From Papio anubis (lineage: Eukaryota; Chordata; Mammalia; Primates; Cercopithecidae), in the NCBI RefSeq assembly GCF_008728515.1, contig NC_044986.1, positions 65,151,159 through 65,215,158 on the forward strand: a stretch of 64,000 nucleotides of DNA, given 5' to 3'. A program made the position numbers and the translations under genes. Positions 31,777-42,866 of the stretch are shown here, one piece after another; positions within the stretch are counted from its first letter, which is position 1, and each line of letters starts with the position of its first letter. The notes under the pieces were generated by a model. The model worked only from the letters and a program-made list of their open reading frames with translations, made no database searches and was not told the DNA's origin.

Positions 31777-32524
31777 GAGTGTGTTCTTGTTCACTTTGAG
31801 ATCTTCCTGGTTCTTGGTATAACGAGTGGTCTGTAATTGAAACCTGGACATTGTGATATTGTAAAACTCTGGGTTTTATTTAAATCTGGTATTTTAGCTA
31901 ATACCACTCAAACCTCTGACACCACTCTAGTGGGAGAAAATAGTTGCCACCTTTTTACTGCCAGATCAGGGTGGAAGTCCAGGTTTTCCAATCAGGCGCC
32001 CTTGACAGTGAAAGGAGAGACAAGTGGGAGGTTGTTGGTGCCTCTGGGTGGGGAGAGAAGTTCAGGCTCTCCACTAGGCCTCTGCTGGTACCACCTTGGC
32101 TGGGAAGTAGAAGGGCTCCTTGTTACTGCTTTCCATGTGGCCTCCACTGACACTGCAGAGGGTGGCCTTGTTATTTCAGAGCTGTGGTCAAAGTCCTCAC
32201 TCCACTAGGCTGCCTCTGACACTACCTCAGTGGGGACAGGAAAGGGTTCTCCCCACGGGGATCTTGAATTTCTATCCCTAGCTGGTACCAGTAGAAGTCC
32301 GAACTCCCCATGTGGTCTCCTCTGACACTGACCGGGGTGGGGTGCTCCCCACTGTGCCTTCTCCATCACCACTGCATAAGTTGGATGGGGCATGAGGACA
32401 ATTGGAGATACATCTTTACAACCTGGCAAGGGTGGAAGTCTAGGCCTTCCAATTGGCCTTTACTGGTGAGATAGTGGCGGAGCCAGTTTTTTTCTATGAG
32501 GTTTAGCTAGAGTAGAGTGGGTAT

Positions 32525-32792
32525 CATGTCGCCCAGGCTGGAGTGCAGTGGCCAGATCTCAGCTCACTGCAAGCTCCGCCTCCCGGGTTCACGCCATTCT
32601 CCTGCCTCAGCCTCCCGAGTAGCTGGGACTACAGGCGTCCGCCACATCGCCCGGCTAGTTTTTTGTTATTTTTTAGTAGAGACGGGGTTTCACCATGTTA
32701 GCCAGGATGGTCTCGATCTCCTGACCTCGTGATCCACCCGTCTCGGCCTCCCAAAGTGCTGGGATTACAGGCTTGAGCCACCGCGCCCGGCC
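32525..32792 (-). mobile_element. AluY, Old World monkey type, tail missing
   Basis: Begins at TGTCGCCCAGGCTGGAG with no T-run and no GAGACGGAGTCTCGC. Ends GGCTTGAGCCACCGCGCCC. No target duplication seen. Confidence 0.9.
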
Positions 32793-32807
32793 AAGTTTTC
32801 GGTCTTG

Positions 32808-33067
32808 AGGCCAGGTGCCACGGCTTACGCCTGTAATCCTAGCACTTTGGGAAGCCAAGGTGGGCGGATCATGAGGTCAGAAGGTCGAGACCATCCTAGC
32901 TAACACGGTGAAACCCGGTCTCTACTAAAAATACAAAAAAATTAGCTGGGCGTGGTGGCATGCACCTGTAGTCCCAGCTACTCGGGAGGCTGAAGCAGGA
33001 GAATCGCTTGAACCCAGGAGGCGGAGGTTGGAGTGAGCTGAGATCGCACCACAGGGCGGGATTTTGG

Positions 33068-33099
<32 letters not shown>
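32808..33099 (+). mobile_element. Alu
   Basis: GGCCAGGTGCCACGGC start. The right end is altered (CACAGGGCGGGATTTTGGC) before a 30-base A-run. Confidence 0.9.
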
Positions 33100-33103
<4 letters not shown>

Positions 33104-33107
33104 AATA

Positions 33108-33411
33108 GGGCTGGGTGCGTGGCTCATGCCTGTAATCCCAATACTTTGGGAGGCCAAGGTAGGTGGATCATCTGAGGTCAGGAGTTCGAGACCAGCCTGG
33201 TCAACATGGTGAAACCCCGTCTCTACTAAAAATACAAAAAATTAGCCAGGCATGGTTGCGGGCACCTGTATTCCCAGCTAATAGGGAGGCTGAGGCAGGA
33301 GAATCCCTTAAACCCAGGAGGCAGAGGATGCAGTGAGCCGAGATCATGCCATTGCACTCCAGCCTGGGCAACAAGAGGTAAACTCAGTCTCAAAAAAAAA
33401 AAAAAAAAAAA
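33108..33411 (+). mobile_element. Alu
   Basis: GGGCTGGGTGCGTGGC to CAGTCTCAAAA. Flanks GGCAATAG and GGTAATAG. Confidence 0.92.
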
Positions 33412-33994
33412 TTGGTAATAGGTGGAATGTGAGAAGGGAGAAACCAACAGTTTGTTTTCGAATTAATTTCAGAGTGAGAGGAAAGAGATCCAAGGCATCC
33501 TTTCTCTCCTCCCATAAGAAAGCAGAGAAAAGAGAAAGCTGGGGCTAGAGGGCAGGGGCTTCACTGGAAACAGAGTTCTGTTGAGATCTGGGCACCTGGA
33601 GTGCAGCCAGCTCATTTTTGATGGGATTTGCATGTAAATAGTGGGATATGAGGCCCAGCTTTACACCCTCTGTTATAATAAAACTAAAAATAAGTGGTTT
33701 CTCCTTTATAATCCTGAAACTAGGTTTGGCATCTTGCCTTAGGCTTTCATACTTTCTTCTTTTTTTCTGGTAGCCGGAAGGGTTAGTCTCATTTTCCACT
33801 TCAAATTATAAGAATTTTGCTAACTTGCTCCTGTGCCAGGGTGCTTGGTTGCAAGCCTTCTTGACAGACTGGGGCTCTAGCATTCTTTCAAAGAAGTAAT
33901 ATTTTTAGGCTTTGAGACCTGCCCTTTGACCACAAGTCTAATGGGGTGATAGAATGGTGGGGTCTCCTCATCTTGGTTAGAAAGCTTATTGGCA
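33412..33994. other. Single-copy intergenic DNA, about 580 bp
   Basis: No repeat or gene recognised. Open frames are short and have no family resemblance. Confidence 0.55.
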
Positions 33995-34297
33995 GGCCGG
34001 GCGCGGTGGCTCAAGCCTGTAATCCCAGCACTTTGGGAGGCCGAGACGGGCGGATCACGAGGTCAGGAGTTCGAGACCATCCTGGCTAACATGGTGAAAC
34101 CCCGTCTCTACTAAAAAATACAAAAAACTAGCCGGGCGAGGTGGTGGGCGCCTGTAGTCCCAGCTACTCGGGAGGCTGAGGCAGGAGAATGGCGTAAAAA
34201 CCTGGGAGGCGGAGCTTGCAATGAGCTGAGATCCGGCCACTGCACTCCAGCCTGGGCGACACAGCGAGACTCCGTCTCAAAAAAAAAAAAAAAAAAG
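33995..34297 (+). mobile_element. AluY, Old World monkey type
   Basis: GGCTCAAGCC, GAGACGGGCGG, CTAGCCGGGCGAGG, ATCCGGCCACTGC. Perfect target duplication AGAAAGCTTATTGGC. Confidence 0.95.
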
Positions 34298-34576
34298 AAA
34301 GCTTATTGGCTTTGATGGCCCCAAGTGCAGGAGAGCCAGCGGCCTTAACTTCTTTCAAACCAAAAATTATTGAGGCCTTTCTTTATTGTAGAATTTTTGG
34401 GAAGTATAGAAAGCTCAAAGAAAGAAAGAAGATTGCTGTAATCTCATCACCCAGAAATAATTTCTGTTAACATAATGATCATTATTCCAATCCTCAATCA
34501 ATCCTTCTCAAACATTATGGAATGTTTTAAATGCTTCATAGGTATTTATTTGTTCTTTTAAGAAAGAGGGGAGAGG

Positions 34577-34711
34577 CAGGCTGCCCGCGGTGGTTCATGC
34601 CTGTGATCCCAGCACTTTGGGAGGCCGAGGTGGGCAGATCACGAGGTCAGGAGATGGAGACCATCCTGGCTAACATGGTGAAACCTCATCTCTACTAAAA
34701 ATACAAAAAAT
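34577..34711 (+). mobile_element. Left half of an Alu, fused to the next
   Basis: Stops at AATACAAAAAATT, where a complete Alu starts. Flanks AGAAAGAGGGGA (before) and AGAAAGTGGGGA (after 35029) bracket both. Confidence 0.88.
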
Positions 34712-35029
34712 TGGCCAGGTGCAGTGGCTCACGCCTGTAATCCCAGCACTTTGGGAGGCCGAGGCGGGTGGATCACGAGGACAGGAGATCGGGACCATCC
34801 TGGCTAACACAGTGAAACCCTGTCTCTACTAAAAGTACCAAAAAAAAAAAAAAAAAAAAAAATTAGCTGGGCGTGGTGGTGGACACCTGTAGTCCCAGCT
34901 ACTCAGGAGGCTGAGGCAGGAGAATGGCGTGAACCCAGGAGATGGAGGTTGCAGTGAGCCAAGATTGCACTATTGCACTCCAGCCTGGGCGATACAGCGA
35001 GACTCCATCTCAAAAAAAAAAAAAAAAGA
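34712..35029 (+). mobile_element. AluY
   Basis: GGCCAGGTGCAGTGGC start, with a long A-run in the middle (34840-34862) and in the tail. Confidence 0.92.
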
Positions 35030-35095
35030 AAGTGGGGAAAGGTAGAGTACTGGGAAGTGTGAACTGGCTTCTCATCTCAGAATCAAGGGATTTTC

Positions 35096-35400
35096 CTGCC
35101 TGTACTCCCAGCACTTTGTGAGGCCGAGGCAGGCAGATGACTTGAACTCAGGAGTTCGTGACCAGCCTGGGCAACAAAGTGAGACCCTCCTGTCTCTACA
35201 AGAAATACAAAAATTAGCCGGGCATGGCGGTGCACACCTGTGGTCCCAGCTACTAGGGAGGCTGCAGTGGGAGGATGGCTTGAGCCTGGGAGGCAGGGGT
35301 TGCAGTGAGCCGAGATTATACCACTGCACTCTAGCCTGGGCAACAGAGTGAGACCCTGTCTCCAAAAAAAAAAAAGAAAGAAAAGAAAAAAAGAAAAAAG
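35096..35400 (+). mobile_element. Alu, 5' truncated
   Basis: Starts CTGTACTCCCAGCACTTTG. A/G-rich tail to 35400. Confidence 0.9.
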
Positions 35401-35404
35401 ATTT

Positions 35405-35625
35405 CTACCGACTCTGCTTCTACAAAAACAACAACAACAACAACAACAACAAAAAACCCCACAAACAAAAATCAGCCGGTCATGCTGGTGGCGTTCCTGT
35501 AGTCCCAGCTACTTGGGAGGCTGAGGTGGGAGGATCACTTTAGCCTGGGAGGTCGAGACTGTTGTGAGCCAAGATTGCACCACTGCACTCCAGCCTGGGT
35601 GACCGAACTAGGCCTTACCCCTGCT
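35405..35625 (+). mobile_element. Alu, right part
   Basis: Begins TACAAAAA(CAA)n, so the middle A-rich region has become a (CAA)n repeat at 35428-35453. Confidence 0.88.
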
Positions 35626-35753
35626 CCTCCCAGAAAAGGATCTCTAGTAGTCAACTTTTCACCATTCCAACTAAGAATCTTTTTTTCTCTAATAAATATA
35701 TATATATTTTTGGCCTGTTGCCACATTGACCATTACAAAGACAAAGCAAATGA

Positions 35754-36064
35754 ATTTTTTCTTTTCTTTTCTTTCCTTTTTGAGACAGAGTCTTGCTCTG
35801 TCACCCAGGCTGGAGTGCAGTGGCATGACCTCAGCTCACTATAGCCTCTACCTCCTGGGTTCAAGTGATTCTCCTGCCTCAGCCTCCCGAGTAGCTGGGA
35901 TTACAGGTGCCTACCACCATGCCCATCTAATTTGTTTGTATTTTTAGTAGGAGGAGGTTTCTCTATGTTGGCCAGGCTGGTCTCAAACTCCTCACTTCAG
36001 GTGATCCACCCACCTCGGCCTCCCAAATTGCTGGGATTACAGGTGTGAGCCACTGCGCCTAGCC
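35754..36064 (-). mobile_element. Alu
   Basis: Antisense Alu with (TTTTC)n tail, ending CTGCGCCTAGCC. Target duplication AAATG(G)AA. Confidence 0.92.
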
Positions 36065-36112
36065 AAATGGAAGAAATTTTTTAAAAAGGTATTTAATGTT
36101 CTTCCCTAAAAA

Positions 36113-36826
36113 AGTCTCCGTTGATCAAAACTTTAGTCGAACTCCTCTGAGTCCCTTCTGACTAGGCCTCACACTGGACTTCCCTCTCTGTCCTTGTGGA
36201 ATCCAGTTTGAGCAAGAATCTTGTCAATTTAGTGAAAATCCCCTACCCTCGATATCTGACCACCCTCACTATCTTCTTACCCTGTCCTGCTTTCAGCAAG
36301 AATTTTGTTGAGTTGTTCTAACAAGGATTTCACTTACAGTCCAGGTGCAGTGGCTCACACCTGTAATCCCAGCACTTTGGGAGGGCGAGGCAGGTAGATC
36401 ACTTGAAGTCATGAGTTCAAGACCAGCGTGGCCAACATGGAGAAATACCTTCTCTATCAAAAAACACAAAAATTAGCCAAGCTTGATGTGCACCTGTAAT
36501 CCCAACTACTCAGGAGACTGAGGCAGGAGAATCACTTGAACCCAGGAAGCGGAGGTTACAGTGAGCCGAGAGAGACCCACTGCTCTCCAGCTTGGGTGAC
36601 AGAGCGAGACCCTGTCTCAAAAAGAAAGAAAGAAAAAAGAATCCCGCTTACCACTGATGTTTCCTCCTAGTAACTTTCCTTGTTGGACAAGAGGGGAGTT
36701 GAGTCCCCTCCCTCCCCCACTGCCAGACCCCACTGCAGTAGTCCCCATACCTATCACCATGGTCTGCCTGAATAAAGCCTTCCTGGTACCATCTTTAGCA
36801 AGTGTCACAAATAGCTTTTTCTTTAA
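36113..36826 (+). mobile_element. LTR-like sequence with poly(A) signal
   Basis: Starts near TTGATCAAAACTTTAG, is split by an Alu (36339-36635), and ends near CAAGTGTCACA. CTGAATAAAGCC places AATAAA at 36771, followed by a T-rich end, as in an LTR R region. Family not recognised; could be an old gene fragment. Confidence 0.4.
36339..36638 (+). mobile_element. Alu
   Basis: TCCAGGTGCAGTGGC to CTGTCTCAAAAAG. Confidence 0.92.
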
Positions 36827-36856
36827 TATTCCCTGCCCTCATCTCCTTTTCTCTCT

Positions 36857-37145
36857 TTTTTTTTTTTTGAAACGGAGTCTCACTCTGTCGCCAGGCTGGA
36901 GTGCAGTGGTGCCATCTCGGCTCACTGCAAGCTCCGCCTCCCGGGTTCAAGTGATTCCCCTGCCTCAGCCTCCTGAGTAGCTGGGACTACAGGCACGTGG
37001 CACCACGCCCAGCTAATTTTTGTATTTTTTAGTAGAGACGGAGTTTCACCATGTTGGCCAGGATGGTCTCGATCTCTTGACCTCATCCACCCACCTCAGC
37101 CTCCCAAAGTGCTGGGATTACAGGCGTGAGCTACTGTGCCCAGCC
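36857..37145 (-). mobile_element. AluY-like
   Basis: Antisense Alu ending ACTGTGCCCAGCC, flanked by CCTTTTCTCTTTTT. Confidence 0.92.
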
Positions 37146-38216
37146 TTTTCTCTTTTTCTTTAACATCCCCTGCCCCTCACCTCCTTTGAGTCAACATAGT
37201 TGTTTAGCAAAGCCTCACATTTCCTTTTGAGAACTAGAAAGAAGTGTCTCCAGGTTTGTTTGTTTGCTTCCTGGGTAAGGGGCAGAAAGGTGCTGCAGAA
37301 GAGGAAATGGTCCTAATAAAGATAATCCGGATAGGAAATGCTTTCTAAATCAGCTTTAAGTGTCAAGGCCTGTCTGAGTTAAGGGAAGGGAACTTTAGCC
37401 TATGAATTTTGGTATGAAAAAAAAATGAGGTTGTGAATCCAACATCATCCTGAGTACATATGTGCTATAAACAGACTCCAGAGAAACTACTGACATCTAG
37501 ATGTCTGGGTATAGGAGGAGACCTATTCCTTGAGGCTCTATGCTGGCCATTGACTACTGGATAACCGAGTCATTCGCCCTCTAAACCAGACATGCTCTTG
37601 TGTATGGTAACACCAGGCTAGTGAGAAAGCAGCAAAAGCAGTATTATTTTGTATCAAGTACTAATTAAATTTGATTTGACTCAGGTTGAACAAATCCTTG
37701 TGCCCGACACTGGGCTCAGGGTCAGGGCCCTCAAGGAATCTCAGGTTGTCTGATGAGACAGGTAACTAAATATTATAGCTCTTATCAGACAAGCTAACAG
37801 GGCTAAAAGTTAAAAGGGTTAACAACATCTGGGACAGCAAATGAAATCTTTCTGTATGTGTCACAGATTTTATGAGCTGGGTTTTGTAGGATAATACCTG
37901 GCGGAAAGGGGCAAAGGCCTTCTAGGCAGAAGAAATGTGAGCAAAGATGGTGGGAGCATGTGCTCTTGGAAGGTGTGTACTGTGCGGCAGGAGCATGAGG
38001 TCCTTGGTGTGAACTAGGAGGAGAGCATTGATGGAAGTGGAAATGAAGCTAAAACGGCAGGCTAGGGTCCAGAGTGTGAAAAACACTGATTGCCTTACTT
38101 AGGAAGGTTCAAGGCAGACATGAGTGTAAAGAGGTCCAATTTATCTTCTGTAGAGGTTATAATAAAGCAGGTATGAATTTGTTTCCCTTCAGGTTTAGTT
38201 TTCTTTTTCTTTACTT
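37146..38216. other. Intergenic DNA, about 1.07 kb, probable ancient repeat at 37680-38060
   Basis: Phrases such as GAAATGTGAGCAAAGATGG and AGGCCTTCTAGGCAGAAG resemble an old mammalian-wide repeat, too diverged to name. The rest is single-copy. No gene seen. Confidence 0.4.
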
Positions 38217-38530
38217 TCTTTTTTTTTTTTTTTTTTTTTTTTTTTGAGAGAGGGTCTCACTTTGTGGCCCAGGCTGGAGTGCAGTGGTGAGATCACAGCT
38301 CACTGCAGCCTCGACTTCCCAGGTTCAAGAGATTCTCCCACTTCAGCCTCCGAGTAGCTGTGACTACAGACACACACCACCATGCCTGGCTAACTTTTAA
38401 AAATAGTTTTGTAGAGATGGGGGTCTACTATGTTCCCTAGGCTGGTCTTGAACCTCTGGGCTCAAGTGATCCTCCTGCCTCAGCTTCTGAAAGTGTTGGG
38501 ATTACAGGCATGAGTCACTGCACCTGGCCT
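38217..38530 (-). mobile_element. AluJ-like
   Basis: T-run of about 27 from 38219, ending CTGCACCTGGCC. Confidence 0.92.
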
Positions 38531-38540
38531 CAAGTTGAAT

Positions 38541-38821
38541 TTTGACACAGTCTTGCTCTGTCGCCCAGGCTGCAGTGCAGTGGCATAATCTCGGCTCACT
38601 GCAAGCTCCGCCTCCTGGGTTCACACCATTCTCCTGCCTCGGCCTCCTGAGTAGCTGGGACTACAGGTGCCCGCCACCACACCCGGCTAATTTTTTGTAT
38701 TTTTAGTAGAGACAGGGTTTCACCGTGTCAGCTAGGATGGTCTCGATCTCTTCACCTCATGATCCGCCTGCCTTGGCCTCCCAAAGTGCTGGGATTACAT
38801 GCGTGAGCCACTGTGCCCGGC
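38541..38821 (-). mobile_element. AluY, tail missing
   Basis: Begins GACACAGTCTTGCTCTGTCGCCC without a T-run and ends CTGTGCCCGGCC. No target duplication seen. Confidence 0.9.
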
Positions 38822-39178
38822 CCTTAAGTTTTCTAAACCAAATAAAATCTGACTCCCAGCCCCAGAAAATAGGGAAAGGTGCCCTGATGCTCATGATGGT
38901 CACCTTAGTACCTGAGGCCATGGGGTACGGATGTGGAGGGCTACTCCTCCACCTCCACCAACCACCAAGCTCCAAAGCTCTATGTTGGCTCAGAAAGGCC
39001 CTGCAATGGTCCTTACTGCGTTGCCTCAGAGACATCTTGGAATGTAGTCTCCATAAGCACAGGCAAGTTTCCCTCCACATGGGGTGCTCTTGGGGTCACT
39101 CCCTCAGTTATTGTAAGGCACTGGCCACCTCCCATTCCCTCCTCTTTAGGATAAGCCATCATAATCTTCCTCAATTCT
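38822..39178. other. Single-copy intergenic DNA, about 355 bp
   Basis: Open on both strands for much of its length but not recognisable as a protein. Probably chance. Confidence 0.5.
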
Positions 39179-39530
39179 TCTTTTTTTTTTTTTTTTTGAG
39201 AGGAGTTTTGCTCTTGTTTCCCAGGCTGGAGTGCAGTGAGTGGCACTATCTTGGCTCACTGCAAACTCCGCCTCCCAGGTTCAAGTGATTCTGCTGCCTC
39301 AGCCTCTCAAGTAGCTGGGATTACAGACATAAGCCACCACGCCTGCTAATGTTGTATTTTTAGTAGAGACTAAAATAGAATTCTAAAATATTTAGTAGAG
39401 ACTAAATAGAAATTTTAGATTTTTCCATGTTGGTCAGGCTGATCTCAAACTCCCGACCTCAGGTGATCTGCCCGACTTGGCCTCCCAAAGTGTTGGGATT
39501 ACAGGTGTGAGCCACTGCTCCAGGACCAAT
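39179..39530 (-). mobile_element. Alu with internal duplication
   Basis: Antisense Alu. TTTAGTAGAGACTAAA occurs twice at 39358-39403, adding about 45 bases. Confidence 0.9.
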
Positions 39531-39533
39531 GGT

Positions 39534-39828
39534 TCTTTTTTTAGACAGGGTCTCACTGTGCCACCCAGGCTGGAGTGCACTGGCATGATCTTGGCTCACG
39601 GCAGCCTCAACCTTCCGGGCTCAAGCAATTTTCCCACATCGGCCTCCCAAATAGCTGAGACTACAGGTGTGAGCCACTATACCCAGCTAATTTTTTGTGT
39701 ATCTTTTGTAGAGATGAGGTTTTGCTATATTGCCCAGCCTGGTCTTGAACTCCTGAGCTCAAGCAATCCTCCTGCTTGAGCCTCCCAAAGTGCTGGGATT
39801 ATAGGCATGAACCACTGTGCCCAGCCCT
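39534..39828 (-). mobile_element. AluJ-like
   Basis: TTAGACAGGGTCTCAC to CACTGTGCCCAGCC. Confidence 0.92.
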
Positions 39829-39857
39829 TCAGTGGTTCTGAAGCCAAAAACCCCTCT

Positions 39858-40151
39858 TTTCTTTTTTTTTTTTTCAGACAGAGTCTTGCTCTGTTGCACA
39901 GGCTGGAGTGCAATGGTGCAATCTCCACTCATTGCAACCTTCGCCTCCTGGGGTCAAGCAATTCTCCTGCCTCAGCCTCCCAAGTAGCTGGGATTACAGG
40001 CATGCACCACTACACCTAAGTTTTTGTATTTTTAGTAAAGACGGGGTTTCACCATGTTGGCCAGGCTGGTCTCGAACTCCTGACCTCATGATTCACCCAC
40101 CTAGGCCCCCCAAAGTGTTGGGATTACAGGCATGAGCCACTGCACCTGGCC
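39858..40151 (-). mobile_element. Alu
   Basis: T-run 39862-39874, ending CTGCACCTGGCC. Confidence 0.92.
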
Positions 40152-40156
40152 CTTTT

Positions 40157-40434
40157 GTTTTTTTTTTTGTTTTTGAGACAGGGTCTCACTCCCTTGGCCC
40201 AGTGTGGAGTGCAGTGGTGCAATCTCAGCTCACTATAGCCTCGACCTCCTGGGCTCAGGTTTCTCCCACCTCAGCCTCCAGAGTAGTTGGAACTACAGGC
40301 GTGTGCCACCATGCTTGGCTAATTTTAGTAATTTTAGTAGAGATGGGATTTTGCCACATTGGCCAGGCTGGTCTCAAACTCCTGGGATCAAGCAATCACT
40401 GCCTTGCCCTCTCAGTGCCACCGCACCTGGCCTC
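40157..40434 (-). mobile_element. AluJ-like, small deletions
   Basis: GAGACAGGGTCTCAC to CACCGCACCTGGCC. Fourth antisense Alu in a row since 39179. Confidence 0.9.
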
Positions 40435-40454
40435 GCTCCTTTTCTTTAAACAAA

Positions 40455-41225
40455 ACAAAACAAAACCTTTTAAATTAGGTTCAAGGGTACCTGTGCAGGT
40501 TTATTATACAGGTAAATTGCATGTCACATGGTTTGGTGTGTAGGTAATAAGCATAGTAGCTGATGGGTGGGTTTACAGTCCTCTCACTCCTCCTCCCTCC
40601 AACCTCAAGTCAGCCTCTGTGCCTACTGTTCCTTTTCTTGTAGTGTCCATGTGTACTCAATGTTTATTGCCGACTTATTTTTATTTTATTTTTATTTATT
40701 TATTTATTTTGAGACAGAGTCTCGCTCTATCGCCCAGGCTGGAGTGAGTGGTGCAATCTTGGCTCACTGCAATCTATGCCTCCTGGGTTCAAGGGATTCT
40801 CCTGTCTCAGCCTCCTATGTAGCTGAAATTACAGGAGTTTGCCACCATGCCCAGCTATTTGTGTGTATGTGTGTTTTTAGTAGATATGGGGTTTCACCAT
40901 GTTGGCCAGGCTGGTCTCGAACTCCTGACCTCAAGGGATCCACCGGCCTCAGTCTCCCAAAGTGCTGGTATTACAGGCGTGAGCCACCACGCCCAGTCTA
41001 GCTCCCACTTATAAGTCAGAACATGTAGTATTTGGTTTTCTGTTCCTGTGTTAGTCTGCATACGACAATGGCCTCCAGCTCCATCGTGTTGCTACAAATG
41101 ATATGATCTTGTTCCTTCTGATGGCTGTGTAATATTCCATGTTGTATATGTACCACATTTTCTTTATCCAGTCTACTGTTCATGGTCATTTAGGTTGACT
41201 CCAAGTGTTTCCTATTGTCCCAAAA
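40455..41225 (-). mobile_element. L1 3' end, split by an Alu
   Basis: Antisense L1 3' UTR and ORF2 end: AGGTTCAAGGGTACCTGTGC, then after the Alu CTCCCACTTATAAGTCAGAAC, GTAATATTCCATG(T)TGTATATG and CTTTATCCAGTCTACTG. Younger than the other L1 pieces here. Confidence 0.9.
40672..40998 (-). mobile_element. Alu in L1
   Basis: Antisense Alu with (TTTA)n tail, a small TGTGTATGTGTGT expansion at 40861, ending CCACGCCCAGTC. Confidence 0.92.
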
Positions 41226-41349
41226 CTCTTTATAGATCCTGTGACCTGTCTTATGAAAGCCCACTGTACTTTTGGAATCGATAACAAATTGGATGAGCTA
41301 AATAAATCTTCACAAACAATGTGATAGTGGGAGAGGCAATGTATGTACC

Positions 41350-41639
41350 CTTTTTTTTTTTGAGATGGAGTCTTGCCTGATCCCTGCCTGAAGTGCAGTG
41401 GTGCGATCTTGGCTCACTGCAACCTCTGCCACCCGGGTTCAAGCAATTCTCTGCCTCAGCCTCCTGAGTAGCTGGGATTACAGGTGTCTGCCATCACACC
41501 TGGCTAATTTTTGTATTTTTTACTAGAGACAGGGTTTTACCATCTTGGCCAGGCTGGTCTTGAACTCCTGACCTCATGATCTACCCACCTTGGCCTCCCA
41601 AAGTGTTGGGATTATAGGCATGAGCCACTGTGCCCGGCT
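41350..41639 (-). mobile_element. Alu
   Basis: T-run 41351-41361. Target duplication TGTATGTACCC on both sides. Confidence 0.93.
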
Positions 41640-41895
41640 GTATGTACCCTTAAAAATGGACTTTGGAGACATCTCCTTTCCTAGGCTGGAGCTGTCTGGG
41701 CAGGGATTTCAGGCCTGACAAGATGGGCAAGAGAGAGATCATGTGGAAATAGGAGGGAAGTAAATTTTTATAAATTACTCTGGAGGGAATAAATTGGACA
41801 GTCAGAATCAACATGGACAGTCATTCTCAAAACGACCAAAGCTAATCTCTTAATGTCCTGCACATTTTTTTAAATAACTTTTAAAAAATTTAAAC

Positions 41896-42034
41896 TTAAA
41901 TTTTTTATTTTATAAGTAGAGATGGAGTCTTGCTGTATTATTCAGGCTGGTCTTGAACTCCTGAGCTCAAATGCTCCTCCTGCCTCAGCCTCCCAAAATG
42001 CTAGGATTATAGGCATGAGCCATGCACCAGGCCT
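41896..42034 (-). mobile_element. Alu monomer
   Basis: Single antisense monomer, GAGATGGAGTCTTGC to CCATGCACCAGGCC. Confidence 0.85.
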
Positions 42035-42045
42035 TACTTTTATTT

Positions 42046-42200
42046 CTTTTGAGAGGGAGTCTTGTCTTGTTGCCCCGGCAGGAGTGCAGTGGCTCTTCAC
42101 CGATGCGATCATAATTCACTTCATTGTGGAACTCCAGGGTTCAAGCCATCCTCCTGCCTCAGCCTCCTGCGTAGCTGGGACTACCACAGCATCCAGCTTT
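42046..42200 (-). mobile_element. Alu monomer
   Basis: Diverged antisense monomer, GAGAGGGAGTCTTGTC to CACAGCATCCAGC. Confidence 0.82.
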
Positions 42201-42206
42201 CAAATT

Positions 42207-42504
42207 TTTTTTTTTTTTTTTTTGAGACAGAGTCTCACTCTGTTACCCAGGATGGAATGCAGTGGTGTGATTTTGGCTCACTACAACCTCTGTCTCCCAG
42301 ATTCAAGTGATTCTCCTGCCTCAGGCTCCCGAGTAGTTGGGACTAGAGGTGCCTGCCACCACACCATGCTAATTTTTAAATTTTTAGTAGAGATGCAGTT
42401 TCACCATGTTGGTCAGGCTGGTCTTGAACTCCTGGCCTCAGGTGATCCATCTGCCTTGGCCTCCCAAAGTGCTGGAATTCCAGGCATCAGCCACAGTCCT
42501 GGCC
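42207..42504 (-). mobile_element. Alu
   Basis: T-run 42207-42223, ending CACAGTCCTGGCC. Confidence 0.92.
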
Positions 42505-42569
42505 TTGAACTTTTTAATGACTACATAGTAGAATCTCTGTTTGGATTTTATATAGTGTTTAGAATACTC

Positions 42570-42866
42570 AGCCAGGAGCAGTGACTCACACCTGTAATCC
42601 CAGCACTTTGGGAGGCAGAGGCGGTCAGATTACCTGAGGTCAGAAGTTCGAGACCAACCTGGGCAACATGTGAAATCCAGTCTCTATTAAAAATACAAAA
42701 ATTAGCTGGGCACAGTGGCGGGCTCCTGTAATCCCAGCTACTCGGGAGGCTGAGGTAGAATCGCTTAAACACGGGAGGCGGAGGTTGCAGTAAGTCAAGA
42801 TCGTGCCACTGCACTCCAGCCTGGGCAACAAAGCGAGACTCTGTCTGAAAAAACAACAAAAAAGAA
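42570..42866 (+). mobile_element. Alu
   Basis: AGCCAGGAGCAGTGAC start. Flanks AGAATACTC on both sides. Confidence 0.92.

Larger units (their letters stand above)
31412..32515. repeat. Old interspersed repeat with internal periodicity
   Basis: GATCATTCTAACATCTGTGTC, TCTTCCTGGTTCTTGG, ATTGAAACCTGGACATT and then repeated GGTGGAAGTC(C/T)AGG, CCACTAGGCC and CTC(T)GACAC blocks resemble an old LINE-type dispersed repeat. I cannot name the family or strand. It is split by an Alu at 31505. Confidence 0.5.

Noticed and set aside
38725..39288. 187-codon + strand frame
   Set aside because: Its ends lie in Alus. The central single-copy part gives no recognisable protein, and the minus strand is equally open.
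41922..42584. 220-codon + strand open frame
   Set aside because: It runs through three antisense Alu elements, whose consensus is naturally open in this direction. The text is typical Alu translation.
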